Shown: piece after piece, positions 41,255-51,554 of the stretch
How positions within the stretch are numbered: the first letter of the stretch is position 1
Layout: the number at the start of each line of letters is the position of its first letter
Assembly (NCBI RefSeq): GCF_030145815.1
Contig: NZ_JAIXHL010000002.1
Location: 62,001-126,000 of the forward strand
Source: Sphingomonas sp.
Lineage (GTDB): Bacteria > Pseudomonadota > Alphaproteobacteria > Sphingomonadales > Sphingomonadaceae
Direction: 5' to 3'
Length of the DNA stretch: 64,000 nucleotides
Position numbers and translations under genes: made by a program
Notes under the pieces: model-generated
The model's database searches: none
The model's input: only the letters and a program-made list of their open reading frames with translations
Told to the model about the DNA's origin: nothing

Positions 41255-42216
41255 TGGATGCTCGCCCCTTGCATCACCCGCTCCTCGAACAGGCGGTCGG
41301 CGACCGGGCCGTCGGTGCGGTCGTACCAGCGCGATCCTTCCAGCCCCTTTTCCCAGGCGAGCATCTGGATGCGGGTGCCGTTGGCGAAATCGACCTGCGG
41401 CGTGCGGCGGGCGATCGGGTCGTCGAACGCTTCGTCGGCGGTGACGATGGTCCAGCCGGCCTTGCGCAGCGCCGCGACCATATCGGGCAGGAACAGCGCG
41501 GCGAGGTCGGTTTCGTGGAGCAGCAGCACCTGTGCCGGGTGGCGACCGGTGGCGCGGAGCGCGAGGGCGTCGGCGAACTCGGCCGCGCCGACATGGGTTT
41601 CGACATAGAGGTCGCGCAGCCGCGCCATGTCGATCGTCCGCCCTGCCCGCTTCGCCTCGATCGTCAGCCGCTCCATGTTCCAGTCATAGCCATCGGCGGT
41701 GACATAGCCGTTGATGAGGCCGCGCGCGGTGAGGCCGTCGCGCACCGCCTGCGCCTTTGCGGCATCGCTCCCGCCCTCGTCGAGGAAGGGGAAGCGGAAC
41801 CATGGGCGATAGGTCGGGCGGCCGCGCAGCCACGCCTGCGACTGGTCGATATCCGCGAGGTAGAACGCCGCGCTGACCCGCGACAGGCCGGGATGGGTGC
41901 AGGTGTGATCGGCGAGGACGTGGCCCGCAGTTTCATAGGCGCGGACCAAAGCGCCATCGCGCTCGCTCTGGATCCTACACGGGTTGATGAAGAACGCGGC
42001 TTGCCGCACGCCCGCCGCCCCCAGCGCCGCAATCAGCCGTGGTCCGCGCTCCTCCAACGTCAGGAACGCCCCGGCCCCGCGCGGGGTGTCGTCGAAGGTG
42101 ATGGCGATGCGCTTGTCCACGCGTTCAGGCTCGTTCGCCGACAGCGCCAGCGGCGCGGCCCACGCGATGCAGGTCAGCGCCGCGACCGCCACCATGATTC
42201 GAAACAGCCAGACCAT
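41251..42216 (-). CDS. Secreted polysaccharide deacetylase (NodB-type), copy 2
   Basis: A 321-residue paralogue of copy 1. It has an N-terminal membrane/signal segment (LFRIMVAVAALTCIAWAAPLALS), TFDDTPRGAGAFL, DHTCTHPGLS (H-x3-H) and GYVTADGYDWNMERLTIEAK. The Asp-Asp pair and zinc histidines are present, so it should be active. The start ATG at 42216 has GGGGATG context but no strong ribosome site. Confidence 0.85.
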   Translation of the reverse strand: MVWLFRIMVAVAALTCIAWAAPLALSANEPERVDKRIAITFDDTPRGAGAFLTLEERGPRLIAALGAAGVRQAAFFINPCRIQSERDGALVRAYETAGHVLADHTCTHPGLSRVSAAFYLADIDQSQAWLRGRPTYRPWFRFPFLDEGGSDAAKAQAVRDGLTARGLINGYVTADGYDWNMERLTIEAKRAGRTIDMARLRDLYVETHVGAAEFADALALRATGRHPAQVLLLHETDLAALFLPDMVAALRKAGWTIVTADEAFDDPIARRTPQVDFANGTRIQMLAWEKGLEGSRWYDRTDGPVADRLFEERVMQGASIQ

Positions 42217-42291
42217 CGCGCATCCCCTGCTGCGTGCAGGAGATGGTTAGCACGGACTTAAGCGATTCTCGAACGCGGTGACGCATCCGCA

Positions 42292-43806
42292 TCATCCCAT
42301 GGTGGGAATGACGAAGGCATTGGCGGCGTCGCCGACCCCGCCGTCCGGCCAACGCTGGGTGACCGTTTTCACCTTGGTGAAGAACTTGACCCCCTCCATG
42401 CCGTGCTGGTTGGTGTCGCCGAACGCGCTGCGCTTCCACCCGCCGAAGGTGTGGTACGCGACCGGCACCGGGATCGGCACGTTGATGCCGACCATGCCGA
42501 CATTGACGCGCGCGGCGAATTCGCGCGCAGCGTGGCCGTTGCGGGTGAAGATCGCGACGCCATTGCCGTACTGATGGTCGCTCGGCAGGCGCAGTGCCTC
42601 CTCGAAGCTGTCGGCGCGGACCATCTGGAGGACCGGGCCGAAAATCTCTTCCTGATAGCTGCGCATCTGCGGGGTGACGCGGTCGAACAGGGTCGGGCCG
42701 ACGAAGAAGCCGTCTTCATGCCCCTGCAGCGTGAAGCCGCGCCCGTCGACGACCAGCTCGCCGCCCTCATCGACGCCCATCTGGATGTAGCTTTCGATCT
42801 TTGCCTTGTGCGCGGCGGTGACGACAGGGCCGTAATGCGCGTCGGCATCGGTCGAGACGCCGACGCGCAGCCCCTGGATCGCGGGCAACAGCTTCTCGCG
42901 CAGCGCGATCGCGGTCTTCTCGCCCACCGGCACGACGACCGGGAGCGCCATGCAGCGCTCACCCGCTGATCCGAAGGCGGCACCGGCGAGGTCGTTGACG
43001 ACCTGATCGAGGTCCGCGTCGGGCATGACGATGCCGTGATTTTTCGCGCCGCCCATCGCCTGAACGCGCTTCCCCGCCTCGACCCCGCGGCGATAGACAT
43101 AATGCGCGATGTCGGACGAACCGACGAAGCTGACCGCCTTGATCTCCGGATGGTCGAGGATCGCGTCGACCATCTCCTTGTCGCCCTGCACGACCTGAAG
43201 CACGCCGTCGGGCAGGCCGGCTTCCTGCATCAGTTCGGCGAGGCGCACCGGGACGCTCGGGTCCCGCTCGCTGGGCTTCAAAATGAAGGCGTTGCCGCAG
43301 GCGATGGCGACGCCGAACATCCACATCGGGATCATCGCCGGGAAGTTGAACGGCGTGATGCCCGCGACGACGCCGAGCGGCTGGCGCATCGAATAGACGT
43401 CGATGCCGGGGCCGGCGCCCTGGGTATATTCGCCCTTGAGCACATGCGGGATGCCGCAGGCGAATTCGATGACTTCGAGGCCGCGCTGGATATCGCCCTT
43501 CGAATCCGCAATCACCTTGCCATGTTCGGAGCTGAGCAGATGCGCCAGTTCGTCCATATGCTTCTCGACCAGCGCCTTGAACGCGAACATCACGCGCGCT
43601 CGGCGCTGCGGGTTGGTCGCGGCCCATGCGCCCTGCGCGGCCAGCGCCTTCTGCATCGCGGCTTCGAGATCGGCCGGGCTGCCCAGCGTCACCTGCGCCT
43701 GTACCGCGCCGCTATTGGGGTCGAACACGTCCGACCGGCGCGTGCCGGTGCCGGCGGTTGCCGCGCCGCCGATGAAATGGGTGATCTTGCGAACTGCCGT
43801 CGCCAT
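42292..43806 (-). CDS. mmsA: Methylmalonate-semialdehyde dehydrogenase (acylating)
   Basis: A 504-residue aldehyde dehydrogenase with NFPAMIPMWMFGVAIACGNAFILKPSERDPSVP, FVGSSDIAHYVYRRG and catalytic Cys in SAGERCMALPVVV. It converts methylmalonate semialdehyde to propionyl-CoA, the final step of the valine pathway encoded here. ATG at 43806 is chosen for the conserved start; a 9-residue extension is possible. Confidence 0.93.
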   Translation of the reverse strand: MATAVRKITHFIGGAATAGTGTRRSDVFDPNSGAVQAQVTLGSPADLEAAMQKALAAQGAWAATNPQRRARVMFAFKALVEKHMDELAHLLSSEHGKVIADSKGDIQRGLEVIEFACGIPHVLKGEYTQGAGPGIDVYSMRQPLGVVAGITPFNFPAMIPMWMFGVAIACGNAFILKPSERDPSVPVRLAELMQEAGLPDGVLQVVQGDKEMVDAILDHPEIKAVSFVGSSDIAHYVYRRGVEAGKRVQAMGGAKNHGIVMPDADLDQVVNDLAGAAFGSAGERCMALPVVVPVGEKTAIALREKLLPAIQGLRVGVSTDADAHYGPVVTAAHKAKIESYIQMGVDEGGELVVDGRGFTLQGHEDGFFVGPTLFDRVTPQMRSYQEEIFGPVLQMVRADSFEEALRLPSDHQYGNGVAIFTRNGHAAREFAARVNVGMVGINVPIPVPVAYHTFGGWKRSAFGDTNQHGMEGVKFFTKVKTVTQRWPDGGVGDAANAFVIPTMG

Positions 43807-43876
43807 GATGCCTCTCCTTGTTGCCGCGCTCATGCACCCGCAACACCGCCGCGAGCAACCCAGAAAGTTTCAATCG

Positions 43877-45133
43877 TTACCGGTTCGCGACCAATGCAAT
43901 CGCTTCGTCGATCACGGCATAGACCCGTGCCAGGTCATCGTCGGTGATGCTGTAGGGCGGCATCACATAGACCGTGTTCCCCAGCGGTCGCAGCAGCACG
44001 TCACGCTCGCGGAAGAACGCCATCAAATGCGGGCCGAGCGCAGACATATAGCTGCCCGTGCGATCCTCCAGCTCCATCGCGACGATCGTGCCGATCTGAC
44101 GGAGGTTGGACACTTTGTCGCGCAGCGGCGCACTGAGGTCGGTCTGGCGCAGAACCAGCCGGTCGATGCGTTCCAGCACAGGCTCGTCGCGCCAGATCGC
44201 GAGATTGGCGACCGCCGCCGCACAGGCGATCGGGTTGGCGGTGTAGCTGGACGAATGGAAGAACATCCGCGACCGGTCCTCGGACAGATGCGACGCGAAG
44301 ATCTCCTCGGTCGCCAGCGTCACCGCCAACGGAAGCGAACCGCCGGTCAGCCCCTTCGACAGGCACAATAAGTCCGGCACGATCTGCGCCCATTCGCACG
44401 CGAGCAGCGCGCCGGTGCGGCCCCATCCGGTCATCACCTCATCCGCGATGAACAACACGCCATGCGCGGCGCAAATGTCGCGCATCGCGCGCAGCACGCC
44501 GGGCAGGTAGATGCGCATGCCCCCCGCCCCAAGAATCATCGGCTCGACGATCAGCGCGGCGGGTGGCGGCGATTGTGCGCAATATTGTTCGAGCGCCGCC
44601 ATCGTCTGCGCCTCCTTCCCGCGCTCCGGGAAGGGGATGACGTCGACGTCGAACAGCAGCGGCGCGTAGCTCTTGTTGAACACGCCGCGCGCGCCGACCG
44701 ACATGCCGCCGATCGTGTCGCCGTGATAGCTGCCCTCCATCACGATGATCCGGCTGCGATCCTCGCCGCGATTGGCGAAATGGCCGAGCGCCATCTTGAG
44801 CGCCACCTCGACACTGGTCGATCCGCTGTCGGAGAAGAAAACCCGGGTCAGCGCGGGCGGCATCATCGCGACGAGTTCGCGCGCCAGCGTTTTGGCGGGT
44901 TCATGGGTCCAGCCGGCGAAGATGAGCTGATCGAGCTTTTCAGTCTGCGCGCGGATCGCCGCCATGATGGCGGGGTGGCAATGGCCGTGCGTCGTCACCC
45001 ACCAGGAGGAGATGGCATCGATCACGCGGCGGCCATCGGCGGTGTGCAGGATTGCGCCCTCGGCATGCGTGACCAGCGGCACCGGCTCGTTCAGGCCATG
45101 CTGGGTGAAGGGGTGCCAGACGGGCGACGTCAT
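43877..45133 (-). CDS. bioA: Adenosylmethionine-8-amino-7-oxononanoate transaminase BioA
   Basis: A 418-residue class III aminotransferase with [44 protein letters not shown] and the PLP lysine in [10 protein letters not shown]. It makes 7,8-diaminopelargonate in biotin synthesis. It is the last gene of the bioF-bioD-bioA run and overlaps bioD by four bases. bioB and bioC are not nearby. Confidence 0.95.
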   Translation of the reverse strand: MTSPVWHPFTQHGLNEPVPLVTHAEGAILHTADGRRVIDAISSWWVTTHGHCHPAIMAAIRAQTEKLDQLIFAGWTHEPAKTLARELVAMMPPALTRVFFSDSGSTSVEVALKMALGHFANRGEDRSRIIVMEGSYHGDTIGGMSVGARGVFNKSYAPLLFDVDVIPFPERGKEAQTMAALEQYCAQSPPPAALIVEPMILGAGGMRIYLPGVLRAMRDICAAHGVLFIADEVMTGWGRTGALLACEWAQIVPDLLCLSKGLTGGSLPLAVTLATEEIFASHLSEDRSRMFFHSSSYTANPIACAAAVANLAIWRDEPVLERIDRLVLRQTDLSAPLRDKVSNLRQIGTIVAMELEDRTGSYMSALGPHLMAFFRERDVLLRPLGNTVYVMPPYSITDDDLARVYAVIDEAIALVANR

Positions 45134-45732
45134 GCGATCGGCCCGAGATCAAGCTGCGCCGCCGCCGCGCGGAGGCTGTCCGGGGTCAGCGGGTCGAGGC
45201 GCGGCAGGCGGCCGAGCGAGGCGACGCGACCCATGGCGCAGATCGTCGCCTGGCTATCCGGGACTTCATCGCCCGAGAACAGGATACCCGCGACGGTCAC
45301 GCCACGCGCGCGCAGCACTTCGATCGTCATCAGGCTGTGGTTGATCGTGCCGAGTGCGGTCCGCGCGACGATCACCACCGGCAGCCCCCAGCGCGCGAAT
45401 AGATCGGCGTAGAGCAGGTCGCGGGTCAGCGGCACCAGCGCGCCCCCCGCCCCCTCGACCACCAGCCGCCCGGCGGGCGGGGTGAGGCGCGCGGGGTCGA
45501 TCGTGACGCCATCGATCTCCGCCGCGCGGTGCGGGGAACAGGGGGTTTCAAGGAAATAGGCTTCGGGCAGGGTTTCCACGCCTGCGAGGCGCCCGACCGC
45601 CTCCCGGTCGCTCTCCGCATCCTCGCGCCCGGCCTGGACCGGCTTCCAGTAGGTTGCGCCCAGCCGCCAGGCGAGCGCCGCGGATGCGACGGTCTTGCCC
45701 ACTCCGGTATCGGTGCCGGTGACGACGATCAT
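45130..45732 (-). CDS. bioD: Dethiobiotin synthetase BioD
   Basis: A 200-residue P-loop enzyme starting [21 protein letters not shown], with the KPVQAG and [10 protein letters not shown] motifs of BioD. It forms dethiobiotin from diaminopelargonate, CO2 and ATP. It overlaps bioF and bioA by four bases each. Confidence 0.94.
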   Translation of the reverse strand: MIVVTGTDTGVGKTVASAALAWRLGATYWKPVQAGREDAESDREAVGRLAGVETLPEAYFLETPCSPHRAAEIDGVTIDPARLTPPAGRLVVEGAGGALVPLTRDLLYADLFARWGLPVVIVARTALGTINHSLMTIEVLRARGVTVAGILFSGDEVPDSQATICAMGRVASLGRLPRLDPLTPDSLRAAAAQLDLGPIA

Positions 45733-46838
45733 GCCAATGCCTCTGCCAGTGAATCAATGTCTTGCGCGGTGACGTTCAGCGTCAGCGTGATGCGCAGCCG
45801 AGCGGTGCCGGGGGCGACCGTGGGCGGGCGAATGCCGCGCACGTCGAAACCGCGCGCCTGCACCGCCGCCGCGCGCGCCATCGTCGCCGCATCGTCGCCG
45901 ATGATCAGCGGCAGGATCTGCGTCCCCGTCGGCGTCACGCCATGCGGGCCGAGCACCGTTTCGGCATGGGCGATCAGCGCATGGAGCCGCGCGCGCCGCT
46001 CCGGCTCCTCCGCCACGATGCGCAGCGCCGCGCGGACTGCGCTGGCGAGCAAGGGCGATGGCGCGGTCGAAAAGATGAAGGGGCGCGCGCGGTTGATCAG
46101 GAAGTCGATCAGCACGCGGGGGCCGGTGACCAGCGCGCCCTGACAGCCCAGCGCCTTGCCGCAGGTGTGGAGTGCGACGACATTTTCCGCGCCCTCCAGC
46201 TCCTCCGCAAGTCCGCGTCCATGCGCGCCCCACACGCCGGTGGCATGCGCCTCATCGACCAGCAGCATGGCGTCATGCCGCGCCGCCACCGCCGCCAACT
46301 CGGCCACCGGAGCGCAATCGCCATCCATCGAGTAGAGCGTTTCGAACGCGATCCATGGCGTCCCCGTCCCGCCCTGCGCGCGCCAGGCGCGGATGGCGTC
46401 GTCCACTGCCTGCGGATCGTTATGCCCCGCCGCCACCGCCGGGGCGCGGGCGAGGCGCAGGCCGTCATGCATGCTGGCATGAATCATGGCGTCATGGACG
46501 ATCAGGTCGCCCGGCTGCGGCAGCGTCGCGAGCAGCGCGACATTGGCGGCAAAACCGGTGGCGAAGTAAAGGCATGCTTCCGCGCCAAACAGTGCGGCGG
46601 CGTCAGCCTCCAGCGCCGCAATCTCAGGGTCGTTGCCGCGCAGCAGGCGCGAACCACCCGATCCCACTGCGACACCACGCGCAACCGCATCGGCCACGGC
46701 ATCGCGCAGCCGCTGATCATTGGCGAGGCCGAGATAGTCGTTGGATGCAAAATCCAGCCCGGTGCGCGGGCTGAGCGACCGCAGCCGCCCTGCCCGCTCC
46801 AGCCGGCTCAGGTCGTCGCGGTGAAAACCTGCGGTCAT
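45729..46838 (-). CDS. bioF: 8-amino-7-oxononanoate synthase BioF
   Basis: A 369-residue alpha-oxoamine synthase with [32 protein letters not shown] [28 protein letters not shown] and the PLP Lys in [15 protein letters not shown]. It condenses pimeloyl thioester and alanine. It overlaps the upstream lyase gene by four bases. Confidence 0.94.
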   Translation of the reverse strand: MTAGFHRDDLSRLERAGRLRSLSPRTGLDFASNDYLGLANDQRLRDAVADAVARGVAVGSGGSRLLRGNDPEIAALEADAAALFGAEACLYFATGFAANVALLATLPQPGDLIVHDAMIHASMHDGLRLARAPAVAAGHNDPQAVDDAIRAWRAQGGTGTPWIAFETLYSMDGDCAPVAELAAVAARHDAMLLVDEAHATGVWGAHGRGLAEELEGAENVVALHTCGKALGCQGALVTGPRVLIDFLINRARPFIFSTAPSPLLASAVRAALRIVAEEPERRARLHALIAHAETVLGPHGVTPTGTQILPLIIGDDAATMARAAAVQARGFDVRGIRPPTVAPGTARLRITLTLNVTAQDIDSLAEALA

Positions 46839-47671
46839 GCCGCTCCCGCACGGGCGAGCAGCGCCTGCGCCTGCTTAAGGTGCGGGGCGTCGATCATATT
46901 GCCGTCGAGTTGCAACGCCCCCGCGCCCGGATTGGCGGCGAAGGCGGCAACCACCGCCTGCGCATGCGCGATCGCGGCTTCGCACGGGGTGAAGGCGGCG
47001 TTGATCACCGGCACCTGCGCCGGGTGGATCGCCATCATGCCGGTAAAGCCGTCACGCATCGCCCGCGCGCAATAGGCGGCGAGGCCGTCGAGGTTGCGGA
47101 AATCGGGATAGACCGTCTCGATCGGCGCAACCCCGGCGGCGTGCGCGCCGAACAGGGTCAGCGCGCGGATCATCTCGTATGGCGGGGTGTAGCGCCCGTC
47201 CGCCTCACGCGAGGATTGCGCGCCGATCGCGGCGGGCAGATCCTCCGCGCCCCAGGTGATGCCCGCAAGGCGCGGCGAGCAGCCGGCATAGCTGCCCAGC
47301 CCAAAGATCGCGGCGGGCGTCTCGGTCGCGATCGGCAGGATGCGCGCGGCCAAGCCAGCGAGCATCGCGTCGAGCGCGGCGACATCCTGCCCGCTCGCCG
47401 ATTTGGGCAGCACGATGCCATCCGCACCGCGCGCGGCGGCAAGGTCATCCTGCGTCATGCCGCTGTCGAGCGGGTTGATGCGGACCCAGAGCGCCGGGCC
47501 GCCATGCTGCTTGGCGAGGAACGCCGCCACCGCCGCGCGCGCCTCCCCCTTGCGCTCCGGCGTCACCGAATCCTCAAGGTCGAGGATCAGCGCATCGGCA
47601 CCGCTGGCCAGCGCCTTTTCCATCCGGTCGGGCCGGTCACCAGGGACGAACAACAGCGAACGCAGGCGCAT
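46835..47671 (-). CDS. HpcH/HpaI aldolase / citrate-lyase-beta-like CoA ester lyase
   Basis: A 278-residue TIM-barrel protein starting MRLRSLLFVPGDRPDRMEKALASGADALILDLEDSV, with WVRINPL and a metal-binding Glu/Asp pair typical of CitE-like, malyl- or citramalyl-CoA lyases. It lies first in the bio run and is coupled to bioF, but a direct role in biotin synthesis is not established; substrate is unknown. ATG at 47671 gives the standard N-terminus. Confidence 0.88.
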   Translation of the reverse strand: MRLRSLLFVPGDRPDRMEKALASGADALILDLEDSVTPERKGEARAAVAAFLAKQHGGPALWVRINPLDSGMTQDDLAAARGADGIVLPKSASGQDVAALDAMLAGLAARILPIATETPAAIFGLGSYAGCSPRLAGITWGAEDLPAAIGAQSSREADGRYTPPYEMIRALTLFGAHAAGVAPIETVYPDFRNLDGLAAYCARAMRDGFTGMMAIHPAQVPVINAAFTPCEAAIAHAQAVVAAFAANPGAGALQLDGNMIDAPHLKQAQALLARAGAA

Positions 47672-47769
47672 CGGGGATTCCTCTCTCGTGTCCCGCGCCA
47701 TGCCTTTGCCGCGCGCTGTCTGCAAGCGCAGCCCTTGCAGACATGGCACGGTAACCCTAGCCTCGACCT

Positions 47770-47982
47770 ATGAGCGAGCAATCGAACATGCCGCCTGCCA
47801 AGCGCTGGCCTTGGTGGCTTTACGTGATGGGTGCCGCATTAGGTGCCGGCGCTTCGCGCGTGATGTCAGCATTTTGGTCCAACATGAGTGCGGCGGGCCG
47901 GGAGACATTCATAGGCATCGCTGCGATTATCATCGCAGGAATTCTCTCCTACGCTGTCTATCGCTTCATCCGTACGTGGTAG
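47770..47982 (+). CDS. Small predicted membrane protein
   Basis: A 70-residue protein with two hydrophobic segments (WWLYVMGAALGAGASRVM and TFIGIAAIIIAGILSYAVYRFI) and a charged start. It lies alone on the plus strand between the lyase and regA genes and has lower G+C than its surroundings. No family recognised; the gene call rests on the clean two-helix pattern. Confidence 0.5.
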   Translation: MSEQSNMPPAKRWPWWLYVMGAALGAGASRVMSAFWSNMSAAGRETFIGIAAIIIAGILSYAVYRFIRTW

Positions 47983-48036
47983 AGAAGAAGGCTCGCTAAT
48001 CGCCCAATCCAAGCTGTCGCGCAGGAAACCGCCCAC

Positions 48037-48567
48037 CTACCGCACCGGCCGTTTCTCCAGCTTCCGCGCCAGTGTGCGGCGATGCATCCCCAGCCGGCGT
48101 GCGGCTTCGGAGATGTTAAAGTCGGTCTCGACCAACGTCTGGTGGATATGTTCCCACTCGACCGTCTTGATCGATGAGGTGCGGCCATCGACCGGGGCGT
48201 CGACATCGCCGTCGACGCGGGCGAACGCGGCCTCGATATCGTCGGTGTTCGACGGCTTGGCGAGATAATGGTTTGCGCCCAGCTTGATCGCCTCGACCGC
48301 GGTCGCGATGCTGGCGAAGCCGGTGAGGACGACGATCTTCATGTCCGCATCGCTCGCCCGCAGCGTCTGCACGCACGCCAGCCCCGATGCGCCGCCGAGC
48401 TTCAAATCGACCACCGCGAAATCCGGCGCATGGTCGGTCAGCAGCGCCGCGAGCTCGTCATGGTTCGCCGCCCATAGCACGGTGTAGTCGCGCCGCTCGA
48501 ACGAGCGTTTGAGCGTCCGCGCGAACGCCTCGTCATCCTCGACGATGATCAGCAGCCGGTCGCTCAT
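48037..48567 (-). CDS. regA: RegA/PrrA/ActR-type response regulator
   Basis: A 176-residue regulator with receiver Asp54 in FAVVDLKLGGASGL, Lys104 in HYLAKP, and a Fis-type HTH at the C-terminus (EWEHIHQTLVETDFNISEAARRLGMHRRTLARKLEKRP) that is nearly invariant in the RegA family. It controls respiration and redox-responsive genes. It overlaps regB by four bases and is the last gene of the cyo operon. Confidence 0.93.
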   Translation of the reverse strand: MSDRLLIIVEDDEAFARTLKRSFERRDYTVLWAANHDELAALLTDHAPDFAVVDLKLGGASGLACVQTLRASDADMKIVVLTGFASIATAVEAIKLGANHYLAKPSNTDDIEAAFARVDGDVDAPVDGRTSSIKTVEWEHIHQTLVETDFNISEAARRLGMHRRTLARKLEKRPVR

Positions 48568-49862
48568 CGCGGTGCCGCCATCGCCAGCGCCGCGAGCGGG
48601 AGGATGATGCGCACCCGCGCGCCGCCGTCCAGCCGGTTCTCCGCGCTCGCCTCCCCGCCCAGCTTGCGCAGGACGTTGACCAGCAGGAACAGGCCGAGCC
48701 CCCCGCCCGGCTTGCCCTTGGTCGAGCGATAGGGCTGGCCGAAGGTGGCGAGGATTTCGGGGGCGAAGCCGGTGCCGCGATCGGCGATCTCGATCACCAG
48801 CGCGTCCCCCTCGCGCAGTGCCGTGAGGGTCACGGTGCCGGGCGAGACCTCGATCGCATTGTCGATGACGTTGCCGATGACCTGGCGCAGCGCGGGGTCG
48901 GACACGATGGTGACATCCGCGCCGAAGCGGTCGTCGAAATCGAGCGTGCCGGGGAGCAGGCTGGCGCGATAGTCCGCGACGATTTCGGTCAAAAACCGGC
49001 GCACGCTCGTCACTTCGGGCGCCACGCCGCGCGCCTCGCCCGCCGACATCAGGATGCCGCTGACGATTGCCTTGCAGCGGCGGACCGCGCCGTCCATCTC
49101 GGCCAGTTCCTGCTGCAGCTCGACATCGTCCTTCAGTCGCGGCATCGCGCGCCAGTCGCCGATCGCGACCGACAGCAGCGAGAGCGGCGTGCCCAGCTCA
49201 TGCGCAGCGCCCGAGGCGAGCAGGCCCATACGCACGATATGATCCTCCTCCGCCGCACGCTGGCGGACGGCGGCGAGCGCGGCGTCGTGGCTGCGCAGAT
49301 TGCGGCTGATCTGGCCGATGAACACCACCAGCAGGACGGCGATCAGCACGAAACAGACGAACCCGCCGAACAGGTAGAGATTGACCGGATCGACCGGCAG
49401 ATCGGCGGGCAGCACCAGGGGCGTCGGATCGAGCGACAGGATGCCGAGCGCGATCAGCGTCGCGGCGACGATGGTCCACGGGTAATGCGGCCGCAGCAGG
49501 ACTGCGCCGAGCACGATGTGGAGCAGGAACAAAGCCGCGAACGGGTTGGTAATGCCGCCCGACAGGCTGAGCTGCACGGTCAGCGCGCCGACATCGAACA
49601 GCAGGGCGGCGGCCAGTGCCCCGTCGCTGAAGCGCGCGCCGCTGGCGATCAGCACATGACTGGCGATGTTGAGTGCGGCGAGCGTGGCGGTGGACATCAG
49701 CAGCTGCGTCATCGGCAGGTCGATGCCGAGCGCGAACTTGACCACGGCGACAGTAACGAGCTGTCCGCCCACCGCCAGCCAGCGCAATTGCGTGAGCAGC
49801 AGCATGTTGCGTCGCCCTGCATCCGCCGGCTGAAAGGCGGGCTCAAGGATTTGCCGGTTCAC
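48564..49862 (-). CDS. regB: RegB/PrrB/ActS-type redox sensor kinase
   Basis: A 432-residue kinase with six N-terminal membrane helices and the quinone-sensing motif GGITNPF (102-108). The H-box is GAAHELGTPLSLL (His221), the redox-active Cys appears as Cys263 in VRRCKAIV, and the ATPase has DNAIEVSPG and GGGLGLFL. Both redox motifs of the family are therefore present. GTG at 49862 overlaps the surf1 stop as GTGA. It should respond to electron flow through the oxidase encoded upstream. Confidence 0.92.
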   Translation of the reverse strand: MNRQILEPAFQPADAGRRNMLLLTQLRWLAVGGQLVTVAVVKFALGIDLPMTQLLMSTATLAALNIASHVLIASGARFSDGALAAALLFDVGALTVQLSLSGGITNPFAALFLLHIVLGAVLLRPHYPWTIVAATLIALGILSLDPTPLVLPADLPVDPVNLYLFGGFVCFVLIAVLLVVFIGQISRNLRSHDAALAAVRQRAAEEDHIVRMGLLASGAAHELGTPLSLLSVAIGDWRAMPRLKDDVELQQELAEMDGAVRRCKAIVSGILMSAGEARGVAPEVTSVRRFLTEIVADYRASLLPGTLDFDDRFGADVTIVSDPALRQVIGNVIDNAIEVSPGTVTLTALREGDALVIEIADRGTGFAPEILATFGQPYRSTKGKPGGGLGLFLLVNVLRKLGGEASAENRLDGGARVRIILPLAALAMAAPR

Positions 49863-50572
49863 GAATCCTTGTTGGGCGCAACCGCCGCTTTGCGCAACAC
49901 CAGCCAGATGGCGCCAAGCGATAGCAGCGCCAGCGCGAACCAGGTCAGCGCATAGCCCAGATGATTGTCGGAGAAGCGCAGCACGGTCAGCCCGCCACGC
50001 GGCCAGCCACCCGGATTGGGCGCGGCGTCGGCGTCGATGAAATAGGGTGCGGGGTTGCTGAGGCCCCGCGCGGCGGCGATCGCGGCGACGTCGCGCGAAT
50101 ACCAATTGTCCGCTGCGGGATCGTTGCTGCGCAGGAAGCCACCGCCCGGCTCGGTCACGCGGAGCAGGCCGGTGACCGTCACCTGCCCGGCCCCATTCCC
50201 CGCCGCGCGGCTGGCCGGATCGCGCCGCTCGGGGGGCACGAAGCCACGATTGACCAGCACGGTGAACCGCCCGGTGTCGAGCGGGGTCACGACCCAATAG
50301 CCGCTGCCCAGATCGCTGACCGCGCGGACCAAAGTCTCGCGATCGTGCAGGAAGCGGCCAGTCACCCGGACGCGGCGATAGGCGTCGGCCTCGGCGGTCA
50401 CCGCAACGCCCGGAGCCGGGGCGGCGACCGGCCCGGCGGTGCTGCGCGTTGCGACCGCCTCGATCAGCGCATGCTTCCACGCCCACCGCTCGAGCTGCCA
50501 GATGCCCAGCGCCACGAACCCGGCCGCGAGCAACAGCAGCAGCGCCGCAGGGACGGCGCGCCGGAGCTTCAC
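49859..50572 (-). CDS. SURF1-family oxidase assembly protein
   Basis: A 237-residue membrane protein with an N-terminal helix (AVPAALLLLLAAGFVALGIWQLERWAWK), the long periplasmic domain with VLVNRGFVPPERR and a C-terminal helix (NHLGYALTWFALALLSLGAIWLVL), all standard for SURF1. It helps insert haem into haem-copper oxidases. GTG at 50572 overlaps cyoD by four bases. Confidence 0.92.
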   Translation of the reverse strand: MKLRRAVPAALLLLLAAGFVALGIWQLERWAWKHALIEAVATRSTAGPVAAPAPGVAVTAEADAYRRVRVTGRFLHDRETLVRAVSDLGSGYWVVTPLDTGRFTVLVNRGFVPPERRDPASRAAGNGAGQVTVTGLLRVTEPGGGFLRSNDPAADNWYSRDVAAIAAARGLSNPAPYFIDADAAPNPGGWPRGGLTVLRFSDNHLGYALTWFALALLSLGAIWLVLRKAAVAPNKDS

Positions 50573-50931
50573 GGGACCTGCTGCTCCAGATGCTGCGGCA
50601 TCATGTTGCTGTTGAGATGGTGCATGACCCACAGCGACCCGGCGAGCATGATGAAGATCACGATGACGGTGAACACGAGCGAGGTCAGCGTCCAGCCGCC
50701 TTCGGACTTGGGATTCATGTGCAGGAAGAAGATCATGTGAACGATGATCTGCACCACCGCAAAGCCCATGATGACGGCTGCCGTCACCCCCGGGCTGAGC
50801 GGCATCGTCATCACCAGCCAGAACGGGATCGCGGTCAGGATCACCGACAGGACAAAGCCGATCACATAGTCGCGCAGCGTCGCGTGCGGCAGTTCGGCAA
50901 CGGCGTGGTGCTCGTCATGATGCGCGCTCAT
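50569..50931 (-). CDS. cyoD: Cytochrome o ubiquinol oxidase subunit IV
   Basis: A 120-residue protein with a His-rich N-terminus and three membrane helices (YVIGFVLSVILTAIPFWLVM, AAVIMGFAVVQIIVHMIFFLHM and LVFTVIVIFIMLAGSLWVMHHLN), matching CyoD. It assists Cu-B insertion and assembly. Start ATG at 50931 overlaps the last base of the cyoC stop. Confidence 0.93.
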   Translation of the reverse strand: MSAHHDEHHAVAELPHATLRDYVIGFVLSVILTAIPFWLVMTMPLSPGVTAAVIMGFAVVQIIVHMIFFLHMNPKSEGGWTLTSLVFTVIVIFIMLAGSLWVMHHLNSNMMPQHLEQQVP

Positions 50932-51554
50932 CACAGCATCCCCATCAGATAGACAAAGGTGAAGACGCCGATCCAGATGACGTCGAGGAAGTGCCAGAAC
51001 ATGCCGAGGCACGCGACCCGGCGCTGATTGGCGGGGATCAGGCCCGTGCGCCCGAGCTGCACCATCAGCGTCACCAGCCAGATCAGGCCGAAGGTAACGT
51101 GCAGGCCATGCGTGCCGACCAACGTGAAGAAGGCCGACAGGAACGCGCTGCGCTGCGGCGTCGCGCCCAGTTCGATCAGGTGGTGGAACTCATAGAGTTC
51201 GATCCCCAGGAACGCCGCACCGAACAGGCCGGTGACGGCCAGCCAGCCCTGGGTCGCGCGAACCTTGCCCAGCTGCATCGACAGCATCGCAAAGCCATAG
51301 GTGATCGACGAGAACAGCAGCATCGCGGTGTTGAGCGCGATCAGCTTGAGGTCGAACAGGTCCTTTGGCCCCGGACCGGCGGCGAAATTGCCGCCGAGCA
51401 CTGCGTAACAGGCAAACAGGATCGCAAAGATGAGGCAGTCGCTCATCAGATAGATCCAGAAGCCCAGCATCGTGCTGTGCCCCTCGGGGTGCGGATGCTC
51501 TTCCAGCTCGTAAAAGACGGGGGGCGTATTGGGGTCTGCGGTCACGGCGGTCAT
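50931..51554 (-). CDS. cyoC: Cytochrome o ubiquinol oxidase subunit III
   Basis: A 207-residue, five-helix protein: [25 protein letters not shown] at the start, later [21 protein letters not shown] and a final FHWFLD-like [17 protein letters not shown]. Length and motifs match CyoC. It overlaps cyoB by four bases. Confidence 0.94.
   Translation of the reverse strand: MTAVTADPNTPPVFYELEEHPHPEGHSTMLGFWIYLMSDCLIFAILFACYAVLGGNFAAGPGPKDLFDLKLIALNTAMLLFSSITYGFAMLSMQLGKVRATQGWLAVTGLFGAAFLGIELYEFHHLIELGATPQRSAFLSAFFTLVGTHGLHVTFGLIWLVTLMVQLGRTGLIPANQRRVACLGMFWHFLDVIWIGVFTFVYLMGML

Noticed and set aside
49863..50486. A longer start for the RegB-like kinase running through surf1
   Set aside because: The GTG at 49862 overlaps the surf1 stop as GTGA and gives the family-standard N-terminus.
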